A DNA stretch of 64,000 bases, from the NCBI GenBank assembly GCA_021205755.1, contig JAJPWX010000009.1, positions 23,167 to 87,166 on the forward strand. The letters run 5' to 3'. The translations under genes were made by a program, and so were the position numbers. The notes beneath the pieces are model-generated. The model was given only the letters and a program-made list of their open reading frames with translations, made no database searches and was not told where the DNA came from. The DNA comes from Lachnospiraceae bacterium. Lineage in GTDB: Bacteria > Bacillota > Clostridia > Lachnospirales > Lachnospiraceae. Shown here one piece after another: positions 51,345 through 60,045 of this stretch (position 1 is its first letter; the number at the start of each line of letters is the position of its first letter).

Positions 51345-51525
51345 AGACGCAAGCAGGTCTCCTGACTTAAGATCATCATCCTCTATCGCCTTCCCGCTCA
51401 ACATTTGTCTCGCAGTGACATATTATAATAGAAGACTCCCTATCACAGTGACGGGATCGTACCGGATTTGCACCGGTTTCTCTTTTAATCCCCGATTAAG
51501 GGGAACATGCATCCTCTATTCAGTT
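51345..51525 (-). promoter_or_regulatory. Cobalamin riboswitch
   Basis: On the minus strand the core elements come in the right order: GAGAAACCGGTGCAAATCCG, ATCCCGTCACTGTGA, GGGAG, the B12-box-like GTCACTGCGAGACAAATG, GCGGGAAGGCG, and AAGTCAGGAGACCTGC. This is the classical AdoCbl-type aptamer. It controls the Dpp/Nik-type transporter operon. The opposite-strand gene (the P-type ATPase) has its own promoter further right. Confidence 0.95.
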
Positions 51526-51611
51526 TTAAAATATCTAAGCTCTTATCACTTTATCACTCTTGTCAGAATTTGTCTATAGCTTTTCACAAAAAATCTTTCA
51601 TATTTTTAGGG

Positions 51612-51641
51612 TTGACAGTCTTGAACAACTACTTTTATAAT
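51612..51641 (+). promoter_or_regulatory. Near-consensus promoter of the metal ATPase gene
   Basis: TTGACA (51612-51617) and TATAAT (51636-51641) are 18 bases apart on the plus strand. The leader to the start codon is about 170 nt and includes an R1-related repeat remnant at 51748-51790 (AAACAGCAGACC ... GCCTGCT, ATGAACTGTTGCG). Confidence 0.82.
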
Positions 51642-51815
51642 ATGCTCAAATCCACCGATTTGAATTTATCTTCATTTTAAAATGTCTAAAAAGTCATTGC
51701 ATTCTGTGATGACTGATTTTCATGTATTTTACTAACATATACAACGATTCAAAACAGCAGACCACAAAGCCTGCTATGAACTGTTGCGAAACGTACATAT
51801 GGAGGAATCTCAGTT

Positions 51816-54689
51816 ATGAACGAGAACGATCTTCTGCGTGAAGAAGATAATTGTTGCTGTGGACATGACCACGAGCACGAAGAACATCATGACCATGACG
51901 AGCACGATGCGTGCGGCTGCGGACACGACCACGAGCATGAAGAGCATCATCATGATCATGACGAGCACGATGCGTGCGGCTGCGGGCATGATCATGGACA
52001 TGAAGAGCATCATCATGACCATGACGAACATGACGAGTGCGGCTGCGGACACGACCACGGACACGAAGAGCATCACCACCACGATCACGATGAATGCGGA
52101 TGTGGACATGACCACGGACATGAGGAGCATCATCACCACGAACATCACCATGTCGAAGGGCATCCCGACGACTGCGATTGTGAGCTCTGCCACCCGCATG
52201 AGGATTATTGCGACGTCTGCGGACAGAGCCTTGAAAACTGCACCTGCACGATGCCGGATGAAAACTGTGTAAAAAAGGTTTATATTCTGGAAAACTTGGG
52301 CTGCGCGAACTGTGCCGCCAAGATGGAGAAAAAAATCAAAGAACTTCCCGGCGTGACCTATGCGACAATTACCTACACGACGAAACAGCTGCGTCTCTCT
52401 GCACAGGATCCGGATGCGCTGCTGCCGCAGATCCAGTCAATCTGTACAGCGATTGAATCTGAAGTGAAGGTAGTGCCGCGCACGAAATCCCCCGGCTCTC
52501 TTGTCACACGAACCTACACGGTCGAAAACTTAGGCTGCGCCAACTGCGCGGCGAAAATGGAAAGACGAATCAATGAACTCGACGGCATCACGACCGCAAC
52601 GCTCACGTTCGCGACGAAGCAGCTGCGCGTGACCGGAAAGAATCCGGACGGCCTGTTTGAAGAAATGCAAAAGATCTGTTCGGCAATTGAGGCTCCGGTG
52701 AAGCTGGTTCCGAAGGATACCCGCCCGAAGAGCAAGGATACCTTAAACGTCAATGAAATCCTGCCGGAAGCCCGCCAGCTTGAACCGCCAATCCAGCTTT
52801 CTGACAATATGAAGACCCTGCTCGGCATCGGGCTTGGCGCAGTCCTGTTTATCGCCGGGGAAATACTGGAGCATCAGGGCATGGATACGGCCTCTCTGCT
52901 CGTTCTTCTGGTCGGCTATATCGTTCTTGGCGGGCGCATCGTACTAACTGCAGTGAAAAACCTGATGAAGGGACAGATTTTTGACGAAAACTTCCTGATG
53001 AGCATCGCCACCCTCGGCGCCTTTGCGATCCGTGAATATCCGGAAGCAGTCGGCGTCATGCTTTTCTACCGCATTGGCGAGTATTTTGAACACATCGCGG
53101 TCGAAAAGAGCCGCGGGCAGATCATGGACGCCGTCGATATGCGTCCGGAAACCGTCAATCTCGTCGTTGGCGAGGATATCCGTGTGATTGCCGCGGAAGA
53201 AGCGAATGTCGGCGATATCCTGCTGATCCGTCCAGGCGACCGTATTCCGCTCGACGGTGTGATTGTAGAAGGCGAAAGCCGTCTCGACACCTCGCCTGTG
53301 ACCGGCGAGCCTGTCCCGGTAAAGGCCGGCTACGGAGATGAGGTCGTTTCCGGCTGTGTCAATACATCCGGACTTCTGAAAATCCGCGTGGAAAAAGTTC
53401 TGGAAGAATCCATGGTCACCCGCATCCTGGATTCCGTAGAAAACGCAGCAGCCAGCAAACCGAAAATTGACCGCTTCATCACCCGTTTTGCGAGAATTTA
53501 TACCCCCGTTGTCGTGATTCTTGCGGCAGCTACGGCAATCCTTCCGTCCCTCGTGACCGGAAACTGGTATTACTATGTCTACACGGCGCTGACCTTCCTT
53601 GTCATGAGCTGTCCGTGCGCCCTTGTCCTCAGTGTACCTCTGGCGTTCTTCTCCGGTATCGGAGCCGGTTCCAAGCGCGGCATCCTTTTCAAAGGCGGCG
53701 TCGCTCTGGAAGCCATGAAAAATGTAGACGCGGTCATCATGGACAAGACCGGCACCATCACTAAAGGCAACTTTGTTGTACAGCGCGCCGTACCGGCGGC
53801 CGCAGGCGTTACTCCGGAAGAGCTGCTCTCCCTTGGCGCCAGCTGTGAACAGAGCAGCACCCACCCAATCGGCGTCAGCATCATCGCTGCGGCAGACGAA
53901 CAAAAGGTTCGCTACGCGCGTCCGACAAAGGTAGAAGAAATCGCAGGTCACGGAATCCGCGCGATTGTTCCGAATCGCAAAAACCAGGAAGAGACTTCCG
54001 GTTCAAATGCCGCCGCCAGCACCATCCTCTGCGGCAACCGCAAGCTGATGGAGAAATATGGCGTTTCTCTTGAAAACTACCAGAAAAACGGCTTCGGAAC
54101 AGAGGTCCTCGTCGCGAAGGACGGCGTCTTCCTCGGCCATCTGGTAATCTCCGACACCGTCAAGGAGGATGCAAAATCCGCAATTTCCCAGATTAAAAAC
54201 CTCGGCATCGCCACCGTCATGCTGACCGGCGATGCGGAAGACAGTGCACAGGCTGTCGCGGACGCAACCGGCATTGACGAGGTACACGCAAAGCTGCTCC
54301 CGCAGGACAAGCTTACAGAACTGATTCAGGTGCGGAACGCGCACGGCTCTGTCATGTTTGTCGGCGACGGTATCAACGACGCACCGGTACTAGCGGGTGC
54401 GGATGTCGGAGCGGCCATGGGCAGCGGCGCAGACGCGGCCATCGAAGCGGCGGACGTCGTCTTCATGACCTCCAGCATGGAAGCCATCCCGCAGTCCCTC
54501 GCTATCGCGCGGGCGACCAACAATATCGCGTGGCAGAATGTCATCTTCGCCCTGATCATCAAGGTGCTTGTCATGATCCTCGGCCTGTGCGGCTTTGCCT
54601 CCATGTGGATGGCTGTATTCGCGGACACCGGCGTCGCCATGCTCTGCGTGCTGAATTCGATACGGGTATTATATAAAAAGAAGATATAA
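51816..54689 (+). CDS. Heavy-metal translocating P1B-type ATPase (Zn/Cd/Pb type) with long His/Cys-rich N-terminus
   Basis: This 957-aa pump probably exports zinc or cadmium. The first 150 residues are a metal-ligand tract of about five units of 20 residues (CGCGHDHGHEEHHHDHDEHD type), then CDCELCHPHEDYCDVCG. Two heavy-metal-associated domains follow, each with GCANCAAK (about 162 and 239). The core has the actuator TSPVTGEPVPV, the transport motif SCPCAL (about 598), the phosphorylated Asp in DKTGT (about 642), an HP motif (SSTHPIG) and GDGINDAP (about 850). CPC with this context indicates Zn2+/Cd2+/Pb2+ rather than copper. Most such pumps have a far shorter N-terminus. GGAGG lies about 12 bases before the ATG. 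Confidence 0.95.
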   Translation: MNENDLLREEDNCCCGHDHEHEEHHDHDEHDACGCGHDHEHEEHHHDHDEHDACGCGHDHGHEEHHHDHDEHDECGCGHDHGHEEHHHHDHDECGCGHDHGHEEHHHHEHHHVEGHPDDCDCELCHPHEDYCDVCGQSLENCTCTMPDENCVKKVYILENLGCANCAAKMEKKIKELPGVTYATITYTTKQLRLSAQDPDALLPQIQSICTAIESEVKVVPRTKSPGSLVTRTYTVENLGCANCAAKMERRINELDGITTATLTFATKQLRVTGKNPDGLFEEMQKICSAIEAPVKLVPKDTRPKSKDTLNVNEILPEARQLEPPIQLSDNMKTLLGIGLGAVLFIAGEILEHQGMDTASLLVLLVGYIVLGGRIVLTAVKNLMKGQIFDENFLMSIATLGAFAIREYPEAVGVMLFYRIGEYFEHIAVEKSRGQIMDAVDMRPETVNLVVGEDIRVIAAEEANVGDILLIRPGDRIPLDGVIVEGESRLDTSPVTGEPVPVKAGYGDEVVSGCVNTSGLLKIRVEKVLEESMVTRILDSVENAAASKPKIDRFITRFARIYTPVVVILAAATAILPSLVTGNWYYYVYTALTFLVMSCPCALVLSVPLAFFSGIGAGSKRGILFKGGVALEAMKNVDAVIMDKTGTITKGNFVVQRAVPAAAGVTPEELLSLGASCEQSSTHPIGVSIIAAADEQKVRYARPTKVEEIAGHGIRAIVPNRKNQEETSGSNAAASTILCGNRKLMEKYGVSLENYQKNGFGTEVLVAKDGVFLGHLVISDTVKEDAKSAISQIKNLGIATVMLTGDAEDSAQAVADATGIDEVHAKLLPQDKLTELIQVRNAHGSVMFVGDGINDAPVLAGADVGAAMGSGADAAIEAADVVFMTSSMEAIPQSLAIARATNNIAWQNVIFALIIKVLVMILGLCGFASMWMAVFADTGVAMLCVLNSIRVLYKKKI
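51850..52150 (+). repeat. Tandem repeat of about 60-66 bp coding for the metal-binding units
   Basis: Five consecutive units with the core TGCGGACACGACCACGG (with variants) encode the His/Asp/Cys tract of the ATPase. Units differ mainly at third codon positions and by single His codons, so the tract looks expanded by duplication and then kept by selection. Confidence 0.88.
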
Positions 54690-54771
54690 TATACCTCTTC
54701 CTGCAGTCTGTGCAGCGAATAGAAAGACCTGTGCCAAATAGTTGCGATTTAATTTTATTTTGTACTACCAT

Positions 54772-54816
54772 CCTCCCAAAAAATGTGTTACTTTATACTC
54801 AACATTTTTTGGGAGG
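54772..54816 (+). promoter_or_regulatory. Hairpin that includes the ribosome binding site of the GH3 gene
   Basis: CCTCCCAAAAAATGT (54772-54786) and ACATTTTTTGGGAGG (54802-54816) are perfect 15-bp complements with a 15-base loop. The right arm contains the GGGAGG ribosome site of the gene starting at 54826. Folding would hide that site. It may also end the upstream transcript, but the T-tract lies inside the stem. Confidence 0.75.
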
Positions 54817-54825
54817 TATTTTTCT

Positions 54826-57105
54826 ATGAATCGCGATTTAAAATCTCTGGTCAGTCAGATGACGCTCGAAGAAAAAGCCGGTATGTGCTCCGGCTTGGAT
54901 TTCTGGCATTTGAAAAGTGTAGAACGCCTCGGCATCCCGGATGTGATGGTCAGCGATGGCCCGCACGGACTGCGCAAGCAGGATGAAGAGGCAGACCACC
55001 TTGGCATCAACGAAAGTATCAAAGCGGTCTGCTTTCCCGCAGGTGTCTTAAGCGCCTGCTCGTTTGACCGCGATTTGATGCGCACCTTAGGCGACGCTCT
55101 TGGCAAAGAGGCGCAGGCAACCAACGTGTCCGTCGTGCTCGGTCCGGCCGTTAATATCAAACGCTCTCCGCTTTGCGGGCGCAATTTTGAGTATTATTCC
55201 GAAGATCCGTACCTGGCGGGCGAAGCTGCGGCTGCCTTTATCGAGGGGGTACAGGCACACCATGTCGGCACCTCGATCAAGCATTTTGCCGCCAACAGCC
55301 AGGAGCTGAACCGCATGAGCGCTTCCTCCAATGTAGACGAGCGCACCCTGCGTGAGATTTATCTCCCCGCATTTGAGACGGCGGTAAAAAAAGCACAGCC
55401 CTATACGGTGATGTGTTCGTACAACCGTCTGAACGGCACCTACGCCTCCGAGCACCCGTGGCTGCTCACGGATGTACTCCGGAAAGAATGGGGCTTTGAA
55501 GGCTATGTCATGTCTGACTGGGGCGCGGTCGATAACCGTGTAGACGGCCTGAAGGCCGGGCTGGATCTGGAAATGCCTTCCTCCGGCGGCGCAACAGACG
55601 CCGAAATCGTACAGGCAGTACAGAATGGTACTCTGGATGAAGCTGTACTCGACCAGGCGGTAGAACGCATTTTAAGAATCATCTTCCTCTACGCGGATAA
55701 CCGCGAAAAGCAGGAATTTACAATGGAGGCAGATCACGCGCTTGCCCGCCGAATCGCGGCAGAATCCATGGTTCTGCTCAAAAACGAAAACATTCTTCCT
55801 TTAAAGGAAGAAGAAAACATCGTATTCATCGGCGAATTTGCCGCAAAACCGCGCTTTCAGGGCGGCGGAAGCTCCCATATCAACTGTTTCCGCATCGACA
55901 GTGCCCTCGATGAAGTAAAAGGTTGCAATAATATTTCCTACGCGAAGGGTTTCCTGGCAGATTCGGATGTTTATGACGAGTCTCTGGCCGCAGAAGCCAT
56001 CCAGGCCGCTAAAAGCGCCGACAAGGCCGTTATTTTTGCCGGACTGCCGGACAGCTTCGAGTCGGAAGGATACGACCGCAGCCATATGCGGCTCCCAGAC
56101 TGCCAGAACCGCCTGATTGAGGAAATTCTGAAAGTACAGAAGGATGTCATTGTCGTCCTGCACAACGGCTCCCCGGTAGAGCTGCCGTGGGCCAACAAAG
56201 TAAAAGGAATTCTGGAAGCGTACCTGGGCGGCCAGGCAGCAGGCGGCGCGGTCACAGATATTCTCTTTGGAAAAATCAATCCATCCGGTAAGCTTGCGGA
56301 AACCTTCCCGTACCGTCTGGAGGACAATCCTTCTTACCTTACCTTCGGCGACCCGAAAGAAGTAGACTATACCGAAGGCATTTACGTCGGCTACCGCTAC
56401 TACGATGCGAAAAATATGCCGGTCGCCTTTCCATTTGGCTACGGGCTTTCCTATACGACCTTCGCATACAGCAATCTGCGCCTTGACCAGGATATCATGA
56501 CAGAAAAGGATACCGTCATCGCTTCCGTAGACGTTACAAATACGGGCGACCGTTTTGGCAAAGAAATCATCCAGCTCTATATTGCCGATAAGACTGGCGC
56601 TGCCCGCAGACCGCTGCGAGAACTGAAGGGTTATGAAAAAGTGGCGCTGCAGCCTGGCGAGATGAAAACAGTCACCATGGCCATCGACTACCGCAGCCTC
56701 GCGTGGTACAGCACCCAGCTGCACGACTGGTACGCGGCTTCCGGCGAATACGAAGTGCTCATCGGTGCTTCTTCACGGGACATTCGCCTGCGTGCGGCAT
56801 TGCGCCTGAATAACAGCCAGCTCCTGCCCCTGCATGTGACAAAGAACACCACCATGGGAGAGCTCCTGGCGGATCCGCGCACCGCCTCCTTTATTAAGGA
56901 ATGGCAGCAAAAATTGCTCTCCGTATTCGCGCCGCCGGAAGAAGTGGAAAAGGCAGAAGAACCATCCGCATCCGAAGAAGCTGTTTCTGACGAGATGAAC
57001 AATGCCATGATGTACTCCATGCCTCTGCGAAATCTCGTCACATTCGGCACCTGCACACCGGCACAGCTGGAGGAACTGATCCGTGCATTAAACGAAACAT
57101 TATAA
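54826..57105 (+). CDS. Glycoside hydrolase family 3 beta-glucosidase-like enzyme
   Basis: This 759-aa enzyme probably splits beta-glucosides or related sugars in the cytoplasm (no signal peptide). The N-terminal barrel has DGPHGLRKQ, GPAVNIKRSPLCGRNFEYYSEDP, SIKHFAANSQE and the nucleophile Asp in YVMSDWGA (about 230). The GH3 C domain follows (AAESMVLLKNENILPL ... RFQGGGSSHINCF ... PFGYGLSYTTF), then a fibronectin-III-like domain (DVTNTGDRFGKEIIQLYI). A C-terminal extension of about 100 residues is found in a subset of Firmicutes enzymes. The ATG at 54826 has GGGAGG 9 bases upstream. Confidence 0.93.
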   Translation: MNRDLKSLVSQMTLEEKAGMCSGLDFWHLKSVERLGIPDVMVSDGPHGLRKQDEEADHLGINESIKAVCFPAGVLSACSFDRDLMRTLGDALGKEAQATNVSVVLGPAVNIKRSPLCGRNFEYYSEDPYLAGEAAAAFIEGVQAHHVGTSIKHFAANSQELNRMSASSNVDERTLREIYLPAFETAVKKAQPYTVMCSYNRLNGTYASEHPWLLTDVLRKEWGFEGYVMSDWGAVDNRVDGLKAGLDLEMPSSGGATDAEIVQAVQNGTLDEAVLDQAVERILRIIFLYADNREKQEFTMEADHALARRIAAESMVLLKNENILPLKEEENIVFIGEFAAKPRFQGGGSSHINCFRIDSALDEVKGCNNISYAKGFLADSDVYDESLAAEAIQAAKSADKAVIFAGLPDSFESEGYDRSHMRLPDCQNRLIEEILKVQKDVIVVLHNGSPVELPWANKVKGILEAYLGGQAAGGAVTDILFGKINPSGKLAETFPYRLEDNPSYLTFGDPKEVDYTEGIYVGYRYYDAKNMPVAFPFGYGLSYTTFAYSNLRLDQDIMTEKDTVIASVDVTNTGDRFGKEIIQLYIADKTGAARRPLRELKGYEKVALQPGEMKTVTMAIDYRSLAWYSTQLHDWYAASGEYEVLIGASSRDIRLRAALRLNNSQLLPLHVTKNTTMGELLADPRTASFIKEWQQKLLSVFAPPEEVEKAEEPSASEEAVSDEMNNAMMYSMPLRNLVTFGTCTPAQLEELIRALNETL

Positions 57106-57225
57106 TTTATCATTTTTCATACATGGGTGCGGCAGGAAAGCCTTTTGCAGCTTTTCTGTCCGCGCCCCGACAGGTCTTTTCACTTTTCTTACACAAAATC
57201 TTCAATAATTGAAAACACTACCCCC

Positions 57226-57254
57226 TTGTCTAGTTCAAAAAAAAGTGATACAAT
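57226..57254 (+). promoter_or_regulatory. Promoter of cysD-cysNC
   Basis: TTGTCT (57226-57231) and TACAAT (57249-57254) are 17 bases apart. Downstream, before the ribosome site, a perfect hairpin GGAAACGAC-ATTC-GTCGTTTCC (57288-57309) lies in the leader without a T-run. Confidence 0.6.
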
Positions 57255-57327
57255 CTCAAAGATTTTAACAATTCGTAATATTTATAGGAAACGACATTCG
57301 TCGTTTCCCTTTGCGCAGGAGAACCAT

Positions 57328-58221
57328 ATGAACTATCTGGACAAACTGGAAGCGGAAGCTATCTATATTATGCGGGAAGTCGTCGCGGAATGTGAGAAGC
57401 CAGTCATGCTCTATTCCATCGGCAAGGATTCCTCCGTGATGCTGCATCTCGCCCTGAAGGCGTTTTATCCGGAAAAACCGCCTTTTCCGTTTCTGCATGT
57501 AAATACGACGTGGAAATTTAAGGAAATGATCGAATTCCGGGACAAGATTGCGAAAAAATACGACCTTGAGATGATCGAATATATCAACCAGGAAGGACTC
57601 GCGCAGGGGATCAATCCCTTTGACCATGGCTCCGCCTACACGGATATCATGAAAACACAGGCGCTCAAACAGGCTCTTAATAAATACGGCTTTACCGCTG
57701 CCTTTGGCGGCGGCCGCCGTGATGAAGAAAAAAGCCGCGCAAAGGAGCGTATTTTTTCCTTCCGCAATGCGGATCACGTCTGGGATCCGAAAAATCAGCG
57801 GCCGGAAATGTGGAAGCTCTTCAATACAGAGATCAACAAAGGCGAAAGCATCCGCGTTTTTCCGATCTCAAACTGGACGGAAAAAGACATCTGGCAGTAT
57901 ATCAAACGTGAGAATATTGAGATTGTGCCGCTTTATTACGCGGCAGTCCGGCCGGTTGTTGAGCGGGACGGCAATCTGATTATGGTTGACGACGACCGTA
58001 TGCGGCTCAAGCCGGGCGAACAGCCGATGATGAAAAAAGTACGGTTCCGCACACTGGGCTGCTATCCTCTTTCCGGCGGTGTGGAATCCGAAGCGGATAC
58101 GATTGACGGAATTATTGAAGAAACCTTAAGCGCCGTATCCTCGGAGCGAACCAGCAGGGTGATTGATAAGGACGGCGGCGCGGCCAGCATGGAAAAACGG
58201 AAGCGGGAGGGATATTTCTAA
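57328..58221 (+). CDS. cysD: Sulfate adenylyltransferase subunit 2
   Basis: CysD makes adenosine 5'-phosphosulfate from sulfate and ATP together with CysN. The 297-aa protein has the PP-loop [58 protein letters not shown] and the C-terminal [23 protein letters not shown]. The ATG at 57328 has AGGAG 6 bases upstream; a longer frame from 57127 has no ribosome site and reads through the leader. The stop TAA overlaps the ATG of the next gene by one base. Confidence 0.96.
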   Translation: MNYLDKLEAEAIYIMREVVAECEKPVMLYSIGKDSSVMLHLALKAFYPEKPPFPFLHVNTTWKFKEMIEFRDKIAKKYDLEMIEYINQEGLAQGINPFDHGSAYTDIMKTQALKQALNKYGFTAAFGGGRRDEEKSRAKERIFSFRNADHVWDPKNQRPEMWKLFNTEINKGESIRVFPISNWTEKDIWQYIKRENIEIVPLYYAAVRPVVERDGNLIMVDDDRMRLKPGEQPMMKKVRFRTLGCYPLSGGVESEADTIDGIIEETLSAVSSERTSRVIDKDGGAASMEKRKREGYF

Positions 58222-60044
58222 TGGATTCTTTATTAAAATTCATCACCTGCGGGAGCGTGGACGACGGAAAATCCACCCTGATCGGTCATATGCTCTACGA
58301 CGCAAAGCTTTTGTTTGCTGACCAGAAAGACGCCCTTGAGCTGGAGTCACGCGTCGGCTCCAATGATGGAAATATTGACTACAGTCTGCTCCTTGACGGA
58401 CTGATGGCGGAGCGCGAGCAGGGCATTACCATTGATGTAGCATACCGTTATTTTACGACTGAACGCCGTTCCTTTATTGTCGCAGACACGCCGGGACACG
58501 AAGAATACACGCGCAATATGGCTGTAGGCGCGTCCTTTGCCGACCTCGCTGTCATCCTGGTTGACGCCAGTCAGGGCGTGCTGACGCAGACGAGACGCCA
58601 CACGCGCATCTGCTCTCTGATGGGCATCCAACATGTCGTATTTGCAGTCAACAAGATGGATCTGATTGATTACAGCCAGGAGCGTTTTAAGAAAATTCAG
58701 AAAGAGATCCGCATTCTGCTGGCAGAGTTTGATCACCGGAGTGTAAAAATCATCCCGGTTTCCGCCACCAACGGCGACAACATCACGAAAAAATCCGCGA
58801 AGATGCCCTGGTACAAAGGGCCGACGCTTCTGCGCTACCTGGAAACCGTCGATGTCAGTGAAAAACCGACCGATGCGGAATTCTCCATGCCGGTGCAGCG
58901 CGTCTGCCGTCCGAACCGAAGCTTCCGCGGCTTCCAGGGGCAGATTGAGAGTGGCAGTATCTCTGTGGGAGATACCGTGACCGTCCTGCCAAGCCACGAA
59001 ACCTCTACCGTGAAAGCGATTCTGGAGGGCAATCAGTCCGTACACGACTCCAGCGTCGGCCATCCGGTCACAATCCAGCTCGACACCGAGATTGACGTCT
59101 CCCGCGGCTGTGTGCTGACCAGAGATCCTGACCTGTATATCAATACCATGTTTTCCGCCACCCTGCTGTGGATGGACGACACCAAGCTGGTTGAGGGCAA
59201 GAACTACCTGCTCAAATCCGGCACACAGAAAATCCCCGCTACGGTGCTCCACATCCGTCACAAAATCGATGTGAATACCGGCCGCGAGGTACCCGCGAAG
59301 GAAATCTATAAAAACGAGATCACCCAGTGCGACATCTCGGTATCCACGAACCTGGTATTTGACCTTTTCGAGCACAACAAAACGCTCGGTTCCCTGATCC
59401 TGATCGACCGCATCAGCCACGCGACAGCGGCCTGCGGCGTGATTACGCAGTCCATCAGCCGAAGCAACGACCTCACCTGGCATACCATGGACATCACCAG
59501 GGAATTCCGTGAGAACCAGCTCGACCAGAAAGCCAGCACGATCTGGTTCACCGGTCTGTCCGGCTCCGGAAAGTCCACCCTCGCCAACGCGCTGGAAAAA
59601 CGCCTGGTCTCCATGGGCAAGCACACCATGCTGCTCGACGGCGACAACATCCGTCTGGGCCTGAACAAAAACCTCGGCTTCTCCGAGGCTGACCGCATCG
59701 AGAACATCCGCCGCATCGCGGAGGTCTCCAAGCTAATGAACGACGCCGGACTCATTGTCCTGACCTCCTTCATCTCGCCGTTTGTCCGCGACCGCCGGAA
59801 AGCAAAAGAAATCATCGGCGACGGCTTCGTCGAGGTGTATGTCAATACGCCGATCGAGGAATGTGAGCGCCGTGATGTGAAGGGTCTGTATGCTGCCGCA
59901 CGCGAGGGCAGAATCGAGCATTTTACCGGCATCACCAGCCCCTATGAGAAGCCTCAGAAGCCGGACATTCAGATTGACACCACCAACCGCAGTGTCGAGG
60001 AATGTGTAGATCTGCTGATGGAATACCTGGAGCCGCGGCTGTAA
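58221..60044 (+). CDS. cysNC: Bifunctional sulfate adenylyltransferase subunit 1 / adenylylsulfate kinase
   Basis: This 607-aa fusion has an EF-Tu-like GTPase (CysN, about 1-430) with G1 CGSVDDGKST, AEREQGITIDVAYRYF, DTPGHEEYT and NKMD, and an APS kinase (CysC, about 435-605) with Walker A FTGLSGSGKST, LDGDNIRLGLNKNLGFSEADR and FISPFVRDR. The first part drives sulfate activation by GTP hydrolysis and the second phosphorylates the product to PAPS. No PAPS or sulfite reductase is in the window, so the PAPS could serve cysteine synthesis or sulfate transfer. It converges on the next gene with a 1-base gap. Confidence 0.96.
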   Translation: MDSLLKFITCGSVDDGKSTLIGHMLYDAKLLFADQKDALELESRVGSNDGNIDYSLLLDGLMAEREQGITIDVAYRYFTTERRSFIVADTPGHEEYTRNMAVGASFADLAVILVDASQGVLTQTRRHTRICSLMGIQHVVFAVNKMDLIDYSQERFKKIQKEIRILLAEFDHRSVKIIPVSATNGDNITKKSAKMPWYKGPTLLRYLETVDVSEKPTDAEFSMPVQRVCRPNRSFRGFQGQIESGSISVGDTVTVLPSHETSTVKAILEGNQSVHDSSVGHPVTIQLDTEIDVSRGCVLTRDPDLYINTMFSATLLWMDDTKLVEGKNYLLKSGTQKIPATVLHIRHKIDVNTGREVPAKEIYKNEITQCDISVSTNLVFDLFEHNKTLGSLILIDRISHATAACGVITQSISRSNDLTWHTMDITREFRENQLDQKASTIWFTGLSGSGKSTLANALEKRLVSMGKHTMLLDGDNIRLGLNKNLGFSEADRIENIRRIAEVSKLMNDAGLIVLTSFISPFVRDRRKAKEIIGDGFVEVYVNTPIEECERRDVKGLYAAAREGRIEHFTGITSPYEKPQKPDIQIDTTNRSVEECVDLLMEYLEPRL

Positions 60045-60045
60045 A

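Noticed and set aside
51850..52150. Regularly spaced repeats that could suggest a CRISPR array
   Set aside because: The repeats are contiguous, in frame and encode metal-binding residues, with no spacers and no cas genes.
51810..52199. Minus-strand frame of 129 codons rich in Val and Met opposite the ATPase start
   Set aside because: It is the complement of the His/Asp-rich tandem repeat. GTG/CAT repeats give long open frames on the other strand. It has no ribosome site.
52944..53951. Minus-strand frame of 335 codons opposite the ATPase core
   Set aside because: It is antisense to conserved catalytic motifs and reflects codon bias of the true gene.
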